Shown: positions 14,467-22,368 of the stretch, piece by piece
How positions within the stretch are numbered: the first letter of the stretch is position 1
Layout: each line of letters opens with the position of its first letter
Assembly: GCA_009774395.1 (NCBI GenBank)
Contig: VSNQ01000056.1
Span: 1-26,821, forward strand
From: Lachnospiraceae bacterium
Lineage (GTDB): Bacteria > Bacillota > Clostridia > Lachnospirales > Lachnospiraceae
Direction of reading: 5' to 3'
DNA: 26,821 nt
Position numbers and translations under genes: made by a program
The notes under the pieces: model-generated
Database searches by the model: none
What the model was told of the DNA's origin: nothing
Seen by the model: the letters and a program-made list of their open reading frames with translations, nothing else

Positions 14467-14748
14467 ATGGGATTTGCAGAAACGTTTAAGGCACTATCAG
14501 ACCCTGCAAGGCGAGAAATTCTAATGCTTTTAAAGAAAAAGCGTTTGTCAGCGGGGGAAATTGGGAGTCATTTTGAGATGACAGGAGCGACAATTTCCTA
14601 TCATCTTAATATACTAAAGAAAGCCGGACTTGTTTTTGAGAGCCGCGAGAAGAATTTTATTTATTATGAACTTAATACTTCCGTGTTAGAGGAAGTGATG
14701 CTTTGGATTTCAGAATTAAAAGGAGATGACAATCGTGAAGGTAAGTAA
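14467..14748 (+). CDS. SdpR-like ArsR-family autorepressor
   Basis: The 93-residue winged-helix protein has the ArsR/SdpR pattern: FAETFKALSDPARREILMLLKKKRLSAGEI, the recognition helix TGATISYHLNILKKAGLV and the wing FESREKNFIYYELN. There is no metal-binding Cys pair, as in SdpR of Bacillus subtilis, which represses its own sdpRI operon until SdpI sequesters it at the membrane. ATG at 14467 is preferred to 14461 because it is 8-9 bases from AGGAG. The gene overlaps the following SdpI gene and is preceded by paired palindromic operators, so autoregulation is very likely. Confidence 0.88.
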   Translation: MGFAETFKALSDPARREILMLLKKKRLSAGEIGSHFEMTGATISYHLNILKKAGLVFESREKNFIYYELNTSVLEEVMLWISELKGDDNREGK

Positions 14749-15379
14749 GAAAATAATTGTAATAACAAGCATTGTAACATTGCTTCCAATGGCAGCAGGA
14801 ATTTTATTGTGGCAGCAGCTTCCAGAAACAGTAGCTATTCATTTTGGGGCAGATAATGTTGAGAACGGGTGGGGAAGCAAGGCATTTGCTGTTTTTGGGA
14901 TACCAATATTCTGTTTGATTTTGCATTGGTTGTGTCTTATCGGTACTGCCAATGACCCAAGACGTGTCAATATCAACCAGAAAATTTTCGGAATTATTAT
15001 ATGGATATGTCCGTTTTGTTCCCTGCTATGCGGTGGGTCGATTTATGTATATGCGTTGCAAGGCGGTTTTAATTTTCATATTGGAATTTCAGCGCAACTA
15101 TTTGTAGGGTTGTTAGTGCTGGTTCTCGGCAATTATCTGCCAAAATGCCGCAGAAATTATACCGTGGGTATTAAACTTCCGTGGACACTGCAAAACGAAG
15201 ATAACTGGAACAGCACACATAGAATGGCTGGAAGAGTCTGGATTGTATGCGGAATACTGTTGGTGGTGTTATCTTTTCTGAAATTGGAAATTGAGTGGGT
15301 GCCAATAGGGATTATTGCTGTTATGGTGTTGGCTCCGGTTGCGTATTCGTTTCTGTATTATAAAAAGCATGGGAATTAG
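14735..15379 (+). CDS. SdpI-family membrane immunity protein
   Basis: The 214-residue protein has about six hydrophobic segments. The first part has the DUF1648 pattern LPMAAGILLWQQLPETVAIHF followed by GADNVENGWGSK. The later segment LVLGNYLPKCRRNYTVGIK with PWTLQNEDNWNSTHRMAGR is the SdpI signature. In Bacillus subtilis SdpI protects against the killing factor SdpC and captures SdpR as signal. No SdpC-like toxin is visible here, so this is probably an orphan immunity or toxin-sensing module. GTG at 14735 is chosen because GGAG (14721-14724) is well spaced from it, whereas ATG at 14726 is too close. It overlaps sdpR by 14 bp, implying translational coupling. Confidence 0.9.
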   Translation: MKVSKKIIVITSIVTLLPMAAGILLWQQLPETVAIHFGADNVENGWGSKAFAVFGIPIFCLILHWLCLIGTANDPRRVNINQKIFGIIIWICPFCSLLCGGSIYVYALQGGFNFHIGISAQLFVGLLVLVLGNYLPKCRRNYTVGIKLPWTLQNEDNWNSTHRMAGRVWIVCGILLVVLSFLKLEIEWVPIGIIAVMVLAPVAYSFLYYKKHGN

Positions 15380-15451
15380 GAGAAGTCGTAGTGCGCAAGA
15401 AAAATGCTGTGATATATCATCTATGAAACTTTTTGAAAATGATTTTAGGTA

Positions 15452-15490
15452 TTGACCTTATAGTTAGTGGAATGCTTATAGTAACTATAT
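15452..15490 (+). promoter_or_regulatory. Promoter with a 19-bp spacer, MerR-type candidate
   Basis: TTGACC (15452-15457) and TATAGT (15477-15482) are separated by 19 bp. The octamer CTTATAGT occurs twice (15457-15464 and 15475-15482), and TATAGTTA/TAACTATA form an inverted repeat. Overlong spacers carrying dyads are typical of promoters activated by MerR regulators. The CPBP gene starts 51 bp downstream of this site. No MerR gene is in the window. Confidence 0.5.
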
Positions 15491-15540
15491 TTTGTAAACT
15501 GGAATGATAGTCTGTAAGCAACCAAAGGAGAAGAATTATT

Positions 15541-16434
15541 ATGAAACAGAAAAGAATTTTTGCATTTATTGGTATTGAGTTTAGCTTAGTTATTCTGTGT
15601 ACTCTGCCGCTTTTCTTGTTACATGCAGAACCCGCAAGCCCTCTGATGATTTTTACATCGATTATATTCATGTTCCTGCCAGCCCTTACAACTCTAATTG
15701 TAAAGCGATTGACACATGACAATGGAGGGCTGTTTTTAAAATTAAATGTGCGAAAAGCTTGGAAGTTATATCTACTGGCCGCTTTTGCCCCCGGAGTATT
15801 GATAGGGATAGGGGCAGCACTATATTTTTTACTGTTCTCGGATCATTTTGACCGCTCTTTGACCTATGCGGCGCGACTTCTTGCTCTTAATGGGCAAATG
15901 GTCGATTTGCCACAGATTAACCTTTCGATGGTCATCGGAGTTAGCTTGATTCTCACATTGATGGCACCGCTGGTTATTGTCAATCATGTAGCGGCTTTTG
16001 GAGAAGAAATTGGTTGGAGGAGTTATCTGCTGCCATTGCTAATAGATGAACTTGGCATACAGAAAGCAGTTTTACTGGATGGTATTTTATGGGGAATTGC
16101 TCACGCTCCGTTAGTCTGCTTTGGTCTGAACTATACTGGAGAGTATCCAGGTGCACCTTGGTCTGGTATTCTAATGATGGTGCTTTTTGCAACCAGCATT
16201 GGAATATTTTTCTCTTATTTGACACTGAAATCCAAGAGCATTTTTCCAGCCTGTATTGCCCATGGTGCAATCAATGCCATTCGGGAAGCACCACTTTTAA
16301 TTAGTTTGGATACATACAATGTTCTTTTGGGGCCAAAGCCATCTGGATTGATTGGTATGACTGGCTTTTTAGTTTTAGGCGCTGTTATTTTTGTCAGCTT
16401 TACACATTATTCGGAAATGAGGGAGAAGCATTAG
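15541..16434 (+). CDS. CPBP-family intramembrane glutamic endopeptidase
   Basis: The 297-residue polytopic membrane protein has the three CPBP/Abi motifs: AAFGEEIGWRSYLLPLL (Glu155, Glu156, Arg160), GILWGIAHAPLV (His188) and a third His in ACIAHGAINAI (about 240). CPBP proteases act within the membrane; in Gram-positives they are frequently linked to bacteriocin self-immunity, and in eukaryotes to CAAX processing. AAAGGAG precedes the ATG at good spacing. It has its own promoter candidate and lies between the sdpRI operon and an ABC-F resistance-type gene, which favours an antimicrobial defence role (inference). The substrate is unknown. Confidence 0.92.
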   Translation: MKQKRIFAFIGIEFSLVILCTLPLFLLHAEPASPLMIFTSIIFMFLPALTTLIVKRLTHDNGGLFLKLNVRKAWKLYLLAAFAPGVLIGIGAALYFLLFSDHFDRSLTYAARLLALNGQMVDLPQINLSMVIGVSLILTLMAPLVIVNHVAAFGEEIGWRSYLLPLLIDELGIQKAVLLDGILWGIAHAPLVCFGLNYTGEYPGAPWSGILMMVLFATSIGIFFSYLTLKSKSIFPACIAHGAINAIREAPLLISLDTYNVLLGPKPSGLIGMTGFLVLGAVIFVSFTHYSEMREKH

Positions 16435-16494
16435 AGCACAGGCCTGAATTGTAACCTTAAAATTGGCGGATGCAGATTTCTATATAAAAAGTAA

Positions 16495-16524
16495 TTGACA
16501 AATCCCATACTTCTGCCCTATAAT
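16495..16524 (+). promoter_or_regulatory. Consensus sigma-A promoter of the ABC-F leader
   Basis: TTGACA (16495-16500), an 18-bp spacer and TATAAT (16519-16524) match both hexamers perfectly. Transcription should start near 16531, giving a leader of about 370 nt before the ABC-F start codon. A strong constitutive promoter followed by a long leader fits control by attenuation, not by initiation. Confidence 0.85.
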
Positions 16525-16565
16525 AAAGTATCAATTAACGAGCAAGGAAAGAAAGAGGTGAAAAG

Positions 16566-16577
16566 ATGCGGCAATAA
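16566..16577 (+). CDS. Three-codon leader ORF (Met-Arg-Gln)
   Basis: ATG CGG CAA TAA follows an AGAGGTG site by 5 bases and begins about 35 nt into the transcript. It is far too short for a protein and makes sense only as a ribosome-sensing leader. In ABC-F antibiotic-resistance genes, drug-stalled ribosomes on such leaders release an attenuator downstream. Here a hairpin with a T-tract follows at 16621-16660. The role is inference from position and signal quality. Confidence 0.6.
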   Translation: MRQ

Positions 16578-16606
16578 TCGGCTTTTGAAAACATGGATCT
16601 TTAATA

Positions 16607-16684
16607 ACAATAGTGTTTGGTACTAAGGGATGTAGATATTATATTCCTTAGTGTATTTTTAATATAATTTTAGAACATTATTGT
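16607..16684 (+). promoter_or_regulatory. Attenuator-like structure in the ABC-F leader
   Basis: ACTAAGGGA (16622-16630) pairs with TTCCTTAGT (16644-16652) with one G-U pair and is followed by GTATTTTT, a terminator-like hairpin. It is enclosed by a second potential stem, ACAATAGTGTT (16607-16617) with AACATTATTGT (16674-16684), 11 pairs including one G-U. The two are nested, so they are not exclusive by themselves; I could not identify a convincing antiterminator by eye. Confidence 0.55.
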
Positions 16685-16903
16685 ATTATCCTGTTGCCAA
16701 AAGTGGATTATGTTCGCATAACCTCTTTTTTGCGTGGAAAATTTTACAAGGTTAGTCGAACAGAGTCTGATTATTTGGCAGCAGACGGAAATATTGCGTT
16801 TTGCTGTTGTTTTAGGGGCTCTTTTTTTGTGCAGTATTCTGTTGATTACAGCGCGCTTCTGGCAGAACGCTTTCTCAAATATAAGATAGAGGAGGGACTG
16901 CAT

Positions 16904-18478
16904 ATGGCACAAATTAGCGTATCAAATTTAACCTTTTGTTATGAGGGAAGTTTTGACAATATATTTGAAAACGTATCGTTTTTGCTTGATACAGACTGGA
17001 AATTAGGGTTTGTTGGGCGAAACGGAAAAGGAAAGACAACATTTTTAAATCTTTTACAAGGAAAATATGAATATCAAGGAACTATCAGCAGTACAACCGT
17101 TTTTGATTATTTTCCGTATTGCATGACAGAGAAGCAGATGCAGCAATGCTGCGCCGCGTTTGCAACAGAACTAAAAGCGGATTGTGAACTTTGGCGCGTT
17201 ATCTGCGAGTTGGAGAAGCTGCAGCTTACCGCGGAGGTGCTTTACCGTCCGTTTCAGACACTAAGCCACGGAGAACGAACAAAAGTAATGCTGGCGGTTT
17301 TATTTTCAGGAGAACATGATTTCCTGCTGATTGATGAACCAACTAACCACCTTGATCAAACGTCGCGGGAATCTGTAAAGGAATATCTTAGAAACAAAAA
17401 GGGCTTTATATTAGTATCACATGACCGCGATTTGTTGGATGCGTGCATCGATCATGTGCTGGTATTAAATCGGTGTTCAATTGAGGTACAAAGTGGAAAC
17501 TTTTCTTCATGGTGGGAAAATAAAAGCCGTATGGATGCGTTTCACCAGATGGAAAATGAAAAGCATAAAAAGGAAATTCGCAGATTACAACAGGCAGCAG
17601 AACGGGCAGCCGATTGGGCGGATAAGAATGAAAGCACTAAAATTGGTTTTGATCCGGTCAAGGAGCATGATAGATGCAAAGGCACACGCGCTTATATTGG
17701 GGCAAAAACCAAGAAAATGCAAAAACGAATTATGCACATGCAGAAACGTATCGAGGACGAAATCGAGGAAAAAGAGGGACTTTTGCAGGATATTGAAACC
17801 CCGTCAGAACTAAAATTAACCCCTATGCGACATCACAAAGAAGTGTTGATTGTAGCAAGGGATTATGGGCTTGCGTATGATAATACAATGGATAATGCAA
17901 ATATGTCAGAAGAAAAGTGTTCTGACAAATATATTGTAATGCAAGGTTTTAACTTTGAACTGCGTCAGGGAGAACGCGTATTTCTGCATGGAAAGAATGG
18001 CTGTGGGAAATCGAGTTTTATAAAGGCAATCCTGCAGCATAATAGTAAGCCAGAATTATTACACAAAAACAGTGTAATGCATGAAGATGGGACGCTGACA
18101 ACTGCGTCGGGATTGGTGATTTCCTATATTAATCAAGATACTTCACACCTTTGCGGCAATTTAAAAGCATTTAGCAGAGCAAATAATCTTAATGAGAGTA
18201 TTTTTTTCGCAATATTGCGGCAGCTTGATTTGGAACGAGTGCAGTTTACCAAAAATATGGAGGATTTTTCAGAGGGACAGAAGAAAAAGGTACTGATTGC
18301 CGCAAGCCTGTTACAACCGGCACATCTCTATATTTGGGACGAACCACTCAATTATATTGATGTATTTTCGCGTGTGCAGATAGAGAACTTGCTGCTAAAA
18401 TTTCAGCCTACGATGATTGCAGTAGAGCATGATATCCGCTTCCAAGAAAAGATAGCGACAAGGGTGGTTGAGATGTAG
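16904..18478 (+). CDS. ABC-F ribosome-protection protein, Lsa/CplR-like
   Basis: The 524-residue protein has two ABC ATPase domains and no membrane segment. Domain 1: Walker A GRNGKGKT (38-45), signature LSHGE (120-124), Walker B LLIDEPTNHLD (141-151). An interdomain linker rich in Lys/Glu (about 200-305), containing EKHKKEIRRLQQAAERAADWA, is the antibiotic-resistance domain arm. Domain 2: Walker A GKNGCGKSS, signature FSEGQKKKV, Walker B LYIWDEPLNYID. The second-domain motifs are those of Lsa/Vga/CplR-type proteins, which dislodge lincosamides, pleuromutilins and streptogramin A from the ribosome. The start at 16904 has AGAGGAGGG upstream; the frame is open for 70 more codons upstream, within the leader, and is probably not translated. 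Resistance spectrum cannot be read from sequence. Confidence 0.9.
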   Translation: MAQISVSNLTFCYEGSFDNIFENVSFLLDTDWKLGFVGRNGKGKTTFLNLLQGKYEYQGTISSTTVFDYFPYCMTEKQMQQCCAAFATELKADCELWRVICELEKLQLTAEVLYRPFQTLSHGERTKVMLAVLFSGEHDFLLIDEPTNHLDQTSRESVKEYLRNKKGFILVSHDRDLLDACIDHVLVLNRCSIEVQSGNFSSWWENKSRMDAFHQMENEKHKKEIRRLQQAAERAADWADKNESTKIGFDPVKEHDRCKGTRAYIGAKTKKMQKRIMHMQKRIEDEIEEKEGLLQDIETPSELKLTPMRHHKEVLIVARDYGLAYDNTMDNANMSEEKCSDKYIVMQGFNFELRQGERVFLHGKNGCGKSSFIKAILQHNSKPELLHKNSVMHEDGTLTTASGLVISYINQDTSHLCGNLKAFSRANNLNESIFFAILRQLDLERVQFTKNMEDFSEGQKKKVLIAASLLQPAHLYIWDEPLNYIDVFSRVQIENLLLKFQPTMIAVEHDIRFQEKIATRVVEM

Positions 18479-18530
18479 TTTCGTTTTCCTTGAAACCGTT
18501 GTGGCAGGGTGATATAATATGATTAAAGCA

Positions 18531-18631
18531 TCAAAAGGGCTAATTAAGAAAAATGACCACAATATATAGAGTATGTATATCTGTTCGAATCACAATATAT
18601 TGTACCATTCTTTTGAAAAATACCCTTTTGA
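18531..18631. repeat. Long imperfect hairpin, unrelated to families A-C
   Basis: TCAAAAGGG (18531-18539) pairs with CCCTTTTGA (18623-18631), and inward the arms continue to match with interruptions (AATG, ACAATATAT). The total of 101 bp resembles another MITE-sized element present once here. No target duplication is apparent. It follows the ABC-F stop by 52 bp. Confidence 0.5.
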
Positions 18632-18639
18632 CGGGCTAA

Positions 18640-18795
18640 GGAACTATCCCAAAATAACTTGCAATTTTCCTTGTCTTTTTCTCCGATAGCACCAGCGCAA
18701 AATCAGTTACATAGCCCGCTATGCGCCTGATTTTGTGCCGGCACTCTCGAAGAAAAATCCTACAGACTATTTGCAAGTTATTTCGGGACAGTTCC
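18640..18795. mobile_element. Family A element, subtype 2
   Basis: The 156-bp copy is flanked by TAA on both sides (18637-18639, 18796-18798). The arms start GGAACTATCCCAAAATAAC and end GTTATTTCGGGACAGTTCC. The core differs wholly from subtype 1 and contains its own palindrome GCGCAAAATCAG...CTGATTTTGTGC around ATAGCCCGCTAT. The truncated copy at 2755 is the same subtype. It ends 51 bp before the nuclease-like gene. Confidence 0.82.
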
Positions 18796-18846
18796 TAATC
18801 ATAATATACGAAAACATATGAAAAAATATAGGAAAAGGTGATAGAA

Positions 18847-19866
18847 ATGGGGCAATCGGATAATTTTATAGAATCTGTTGAAAATGTACGGGCAATGAAT
18901 AACTGGCTGGATTGGTCATTGGATACAAGCATTACGAAAGATGAAGTGTTTAAAGAAATGCTTAAGTTCAAATGGACGGCAGCGATACTGCTCAAAAATT
19001 GTATTCCAGAGTATAAGGACTTAAATCCTTTGGATATCGCGAAGCTGATTAAAAATGAACGTGACAGGGGTGTGCAGAGTGATGAGGATATTCTTCAGGA
19101 CGAGATCGATCTGATTAGCGGTATCGAAGGCACTGGGGTAGAGAAAAATACAATAAAGGATCTTACATTTAGGGTATATTCAAGTGTAAATAGTTTGTTT
19201 ATTAATTTGATAACAGTCAACTTTGAGATGCAGAACAAATTTCAAGTGAAAAAACCAAATACAATTTCACGCGCGGTCTACTATGCAGCATCTGGTTTAA
19301 GAGAAACTGTTGCAGCGGGAGATAAGGAATATGCGAACATCCACAAAGTTTATACGATATGGCTGTGTGCGGAAAATGTAACGTTCCACAATGAAATGGA
19401 TACAGCATTTATTCGTAGGCAAGAGAATATAAACTATGCCTATAAGCATAGATTTGGTATATTTCGGTTTTATGATGAACTGCCAGGGAAGACTTACAGC
19501 CGTGATGAAGAAGCAGACCTGATGGAGATTATTATGGTGGATCTAAAGGTTTTAACGGATAAAGTAAAGGATGTGCAGGAGGGCTGTGCAACGGATGATG
19601 AAAGAGTAATGCTGGAGTCGATCTATAACATTCAGGATGCTATAGAAATGATGGAACAGGTATACAAGGTTGATTTGACAAGCTTTGAGAAAGGGGTGGC
19701 AAGTAAAATGAGTTTAGTGGAAAAACTTGCAGAACGAGAGAGAGAACTAGAGGAGCAGAAGAAAGTGAATGAGGAGCAGAAGAAAGTGAATGAGGAGCAA
19801 TACAAAACAATTGAACAGCTAAAGAAATTAGTCGCAGAATTACAAGGAAAGATACAACTCTCTTAG
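18847..19866 (+). CDS. Rpn/PD-(D/E)XK nuclease family transposase-like protein
   Basis: The 339-residue protein resembles the Rpn/PDDEXK_2 family common in Lachnospiraceae: LFINLITVNFEMQNKFQVKK supplies the E-x-Q catalytic-type segment, followed by SRAVYYAASGLRE and ANIHKVYTIWLCAENV, which are family-typical. The upstream catalytic Asp is not obvious, so activity is uncertain. The C-terminus (about 285-339) is a charged coiled coil containing a 7-residue repeat EEQKKVN encoded by a 21-bp tandem repeat (19750-19791). Rpn proteins promote recA-independent recombination in E. coli. ATG at 18847 was chosen for the AAGGTG site 8 bases upstream over GTG at 18838. It precedes another PD-(D/E)XK-type gene by 82 bp. 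Confidence 0.72.
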   Translation: MGQSDNFIESVENVRAMNNWLDWSLDTSITKDEVFKEMLKFKWTAAILLKNCIPEYKDLNPLDIAKLIKNERDRGVQSDEDILQDEIDLISGIEGTGVEKNTIKDLTFRVYSSVNSLFINLITVNFEMQNKFQVKKPNTISRAVYYAASGLRETVAAGDKEYANIHKVYTIWLCAENVTFHNEMDTAFIRRQENINYAYKHRFGIFRFYDELPGKTYSRDEEADLMEIIMVDLKVLTDKVKDVQEGCATDDERVMLESIYNIQDAIEMMEQVYKVDLTSFEKGVASKMSLVEKLAERERELEEQKKVNEEQKKVNEEQYKTIEQLKKLVAELQGKIQLS

Positions 19867-19948
19867 AGAATGGCATTAGGTGTATACAATTGCCAGAATA
19901 AAGGAATACCGAAAGAATTGAAGGAAAATAACAGAAGGGGGCATTTGT

Positions 19949-21646
19949 ATGGATTTGAAGCCATTGCCAGTAGGTATCGATAGTTTTGAACATTTAATAA
20001 CGAGAGGATATTATTTTATAGACAAAACATGGTTTATAAAGGAACTGTTGGACAAAAAAGGAAGTGTCAACTTGTTCACACGTCCGCGGCGCTTTGGCAA
20101 GACACTGAATATGAGTATGCTCCAGTATTTTTTCGAGGATATGCGTACAGGCAATGGAGAGAAAAAGGATAATGCGATTCTTTTTAAGAATATGCGGATT
20201 ATGGAGGCGGGGGAAGCTTACCTTGCACATATGGGGACTTATCCAGTGATCAGCCTTACGCTAAAGGATGCGAAACAGCCGGATTTTGAACTTGCATATG
20301 AGGCGATTAAGCGGCAGATTGCTGATGTGTATTTTTACCATCGCTATATTCTCCAAGCAGAAAGTCTGTCTGAGAAAAAGGAAGAATACCTGAACATTAT
20401 GAGGCGGACGGCGGACAGATCTGATTACAATCAGTCCATTCAATTTTTGTCACAATGCCTTGAATTATACTATGGGAAAAAGGTGATTATTTTAATAGAT
20501 GAATATGACGTGCCGCTTGAGAATGCGTTTACACAGAATTTTTATGATGAGATGGTTGGTTTTATCCGTTCCTTATTTGAGTCTGCTTTTAAATCAAACA
20601 GCAGTCTGGAATTTGCAGTGATAACGGGCTGTCTGCGCATCTCAAAGGAGAGTATTTTTACTGGTTTGAATAATCTTGAAGTGATATCCATACTTGATTG
20701 GAATTACGATGAATACTTTGGCTTTACCAAGGAGGAAGTTCGCAGGCTTTGTAAAGACTGCGGATTGGAACACAAATATGACCTGATCAAAGAATGGTAC
20801 AACGGCTACCTTTTTGGAAATACCAATGTATATAATCCATGGAGCGTTATCCGATATGTGAAAGCTTTAACCAGTCATGAGGATGAATTTCCGCATTCGT
20901 ATTGGGCAAATACTTCCTCCAATACGGTTGTGCGCAGGCTGATTGATATGGCGGATGACAGCGTAAAGAGTGAACTAGAGGACTTAATTGACGGCGGGAC
21001 TGTTGAAAAGCCCGTTCATGAGGACATTACCTATGGGGAAGTGTACGAAAACATGGATAATTTGTGGAATTTTATGTTTTTTACGGGATATTTCAAGAAA
21101 GTGGACGAGCGCATGGGAGAGGAGGATATACGATATTTGACACTTGCAATCCCTAATAGGGAGGTGCGTTATATTTTCCGCGAAAAAATTATGGCATGGT
21201 TCGATCAAAAAATTAGGGAACGTGACCTTACTCGGCTGCATACCGCCTTTGTTAATAAGGATACCCAGACGTTGCAGGAAGAATTGACGAATATTTTATA
21301 TGAAACAATCAGTTCCTTTGACGAGAGTGAAAATTATTATCATGGACTGGTGGCTGGGTTGCTATCGGGTATGAAAGGCTATCGTACAAAATCCAACCGT
21401 GAAACAGGCAAAGGCAGATGCGATTTGTTTGTAAAGCCAGTGTCGCGCCGGAAAGAGGCGTTTATTGTAGAATTTAAGACCACGAAGCGGATAAAGGAAC
21501 TCGAAAAAAAGGCGGAAGAAGCATTGCAGCAGATTGACGATAAAAAATACATTATGGAACTTGAGGAGGACGGCTATGACATTGCAAGCAGTTATGGTAT
21601 TTCATTTTGTGGAAAGGACTGCTGTGTTATGCATCGAGAAGGTTAA
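19949..21646 (+). CDS. AAA-ATPase-like / PD-(D/E)XK nuclease fusion protein
   Basis: The 565-residue protein starts LPVGIDSFEHLITRGYYFID and carries the P-loop-like NLFTRPRRFGKTLNMSM (residues 41-57) and Walker B VIILIDEYD (179-187), the AAA-ATPase_like pattern. A middle region contains IKEWYNGYLFGNTNVYNPWS, also diagnostic. The C-terminal part (about 455-550) is a PDDEXK_9-type nuclease domain: KGRCDLFVKP, then AFIVEFKTTK, giving D...E-x-K. Length is normal. These proteins are abundant multicopy families in gut anaerobes with no settled function; defence or mobile-element roles have been proposed. GGGGG about 7-11 bases upstream is the ribosome binding site. It probably shares a transcript with the nuclease-like gene ahead of it. 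Confidence 0.9.
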   Translation: MDLKPLPVGIDSFEHLITRGYYFIDKTWFIKELLDKKGSVNLFTRPRRFGKTLNMSMLQYFFEDMRTGNGEKKDNAILFKNMRIMEAGEAYLAHMGTYPVISLTLKDAKQPDFELAYEAIKRQIADVYFYHRYILQAESLSEKKEEYLNIMRRTADRSDYNQSIQFLSQCLELYYGKKVIILIDEYDVPLENAFTQNFYDEMVGFIRSLFESAFKSNSSLEFAVITGCLRISKESIFTGLNNLEVISILDWNYDEYFGFTKEEVRRLCKDCGLEHKYDLIKEWYNGYLFGNTNVYNPWSVIRYVKALTSHEDEFPHSYWANTSSNTVVRRLIDMADDSVKSELEDLIDGGTVEKPVHEDITYGEVYENMDNLWNFMFFTGYFKKVDERMGEEDIRYLTLAIPNREVRYIFREKIMAWFDQKIRERDLTRLHTAFVNKDTQTLQEELTNILYETISSFDESENYYHGLVAGLLSGMKGYRTKSNRETGKGRCDLFVKPVSRRKEAFIVEFKTTKRIKELEKKAEEALQQIDDKKYIMELEEDGYDIASSYGISFCGKDCCVMHREG

Positions 21647-21674
21647 AATATTTTGAAACCTTTTCTCCATTGAT

Positions 21675-21720
21675 TACCCTATATAAGTGAAGGGAGCAAT
21701 TCTTTCAATTATATAGGGTA
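21675..21720. promoter_or_regulatory. Strong 12-bp hairpin between nuclease and sigma genes
   Basis: TACCCTATATAA (21675-21686) pairs perfectly with TTATATAGGGTA (21709-21720) around a 22-base loop. There is no T-tract after it. It may end the nuclease mRNA, or be an operator for the sigma factor gene that starts 54 bp downstream. Confidence 0.55.
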
Positions 21721-21774
21721 CTCTATTATCTGGCTGTTTTCATGAGGGCGGCTGGAAGTAACTGGAGGTTATCA

Positions 21775-22368
21775 ATGAGCCAAGAAGAACTAAAACAGTA
21801 TATTGATGCATATGGCAAGGATTTATTTTCGTTTTGCTGTTCGGTGACACGTAGTTGTCAAGAAGCGGAGGATTTGTATCAAGATACTTTTCTCAAACTT
21901 TATGAACTGCGGGAAAATCTTGTAATAGAGAAAAATCCTAAAAGTTTTCTAATGGGAATTGCAGTCAACCTTTACCGCAACTACAAGCGTAAGCTATCCA
22001 TTCGGAAAAGGATTATCGGTGTACCGTGGTCTGTGGAGGAGATGGCAGCAGGCAGCGAATCAGGTGCAGTATTAAAGGAAGCAGCAGGAAGCGCTGTAGT
22101 TGTTCCAAGAGATATTCCAACACAGGGAAGAATGACAGAAGAACAGATTGTTTTACAGGAAGAATGTTATTTGGTGCGCAGTATTGTTAGTACATTGCCG
22201 GATAAATACAGGCTTCCCATACTGATGTTCTATATGGGAGAACTATCCCTTGCAGAAACCGCAGCTGTACTAAAGCTGCCTGAAGGTACGGTAAAGAGCC
22301 GGATTTTCAGAGCGAAAAAAATCTTAAAGCAGAAATTGGAAAGGCAGGGGTATCATGATGAAAAATAA
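21775..22368 (+). CDS. ECF-type RNA polymerase sigma factor
   Basis: The 197-residue protein has region 2 (YGKDLFSFCCSVTRSCQEAEDLYQDTFLKLYE, with the core-binding and -10 recognition helices) and region 4 (LPDKYRLPILMFYMGELSLAETAAVLKLPEGTVKSRIFRAKKIL, with a -35 helix-turn-helix). The linker between them (about 85-125) is longer than in minimal ECF factors and is rich in Ala, Gly and Val. ATG at 21775 follows GGAGG at 6 bases; a longer in-frame start at 21742 has no such site. The stop overlaps the start of a membrane anti-sigma-like gene by 14 bp, the classical sigma/anti-sigma arrangement. Target genes are not evident; no conserved ECF promoter was identified. Confidence 0.92.
   Translation: MSQEELKQYIDAYGKDLFSFCCSVTRSCQEAEDLYQDTFLKLYELRENLVIEKNPKSFLMGIAVNLYRNYKRKLSIRKRIIGVPWSVEEMAAGSESGAVLKEAAGSAVVVPRDIPTQGRMTEEQIVLQEECYLVRSIVSTLPDKYRLPILMFYMGELSLAETAAVLKLPEGTVKSRIFRAKKILKQKLERQGYHDEK

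Noticed and set aside
16694..16903. 70-codon N-terminal extension of the ABC-F ORF
   Set aside because: The protein family starts at MAQISVSNLTF, which has a strong AGAGGAGGG site; the extension lies in the regulatory leader and is Cys/Phe-rich without family match.
18640..18795. Rho-independent terminator for the ABC-F gene
   Set aside because: The long hairpin has no T-tract and is flanked by the TAA duplication of family A; it is better explained as an inserted element.
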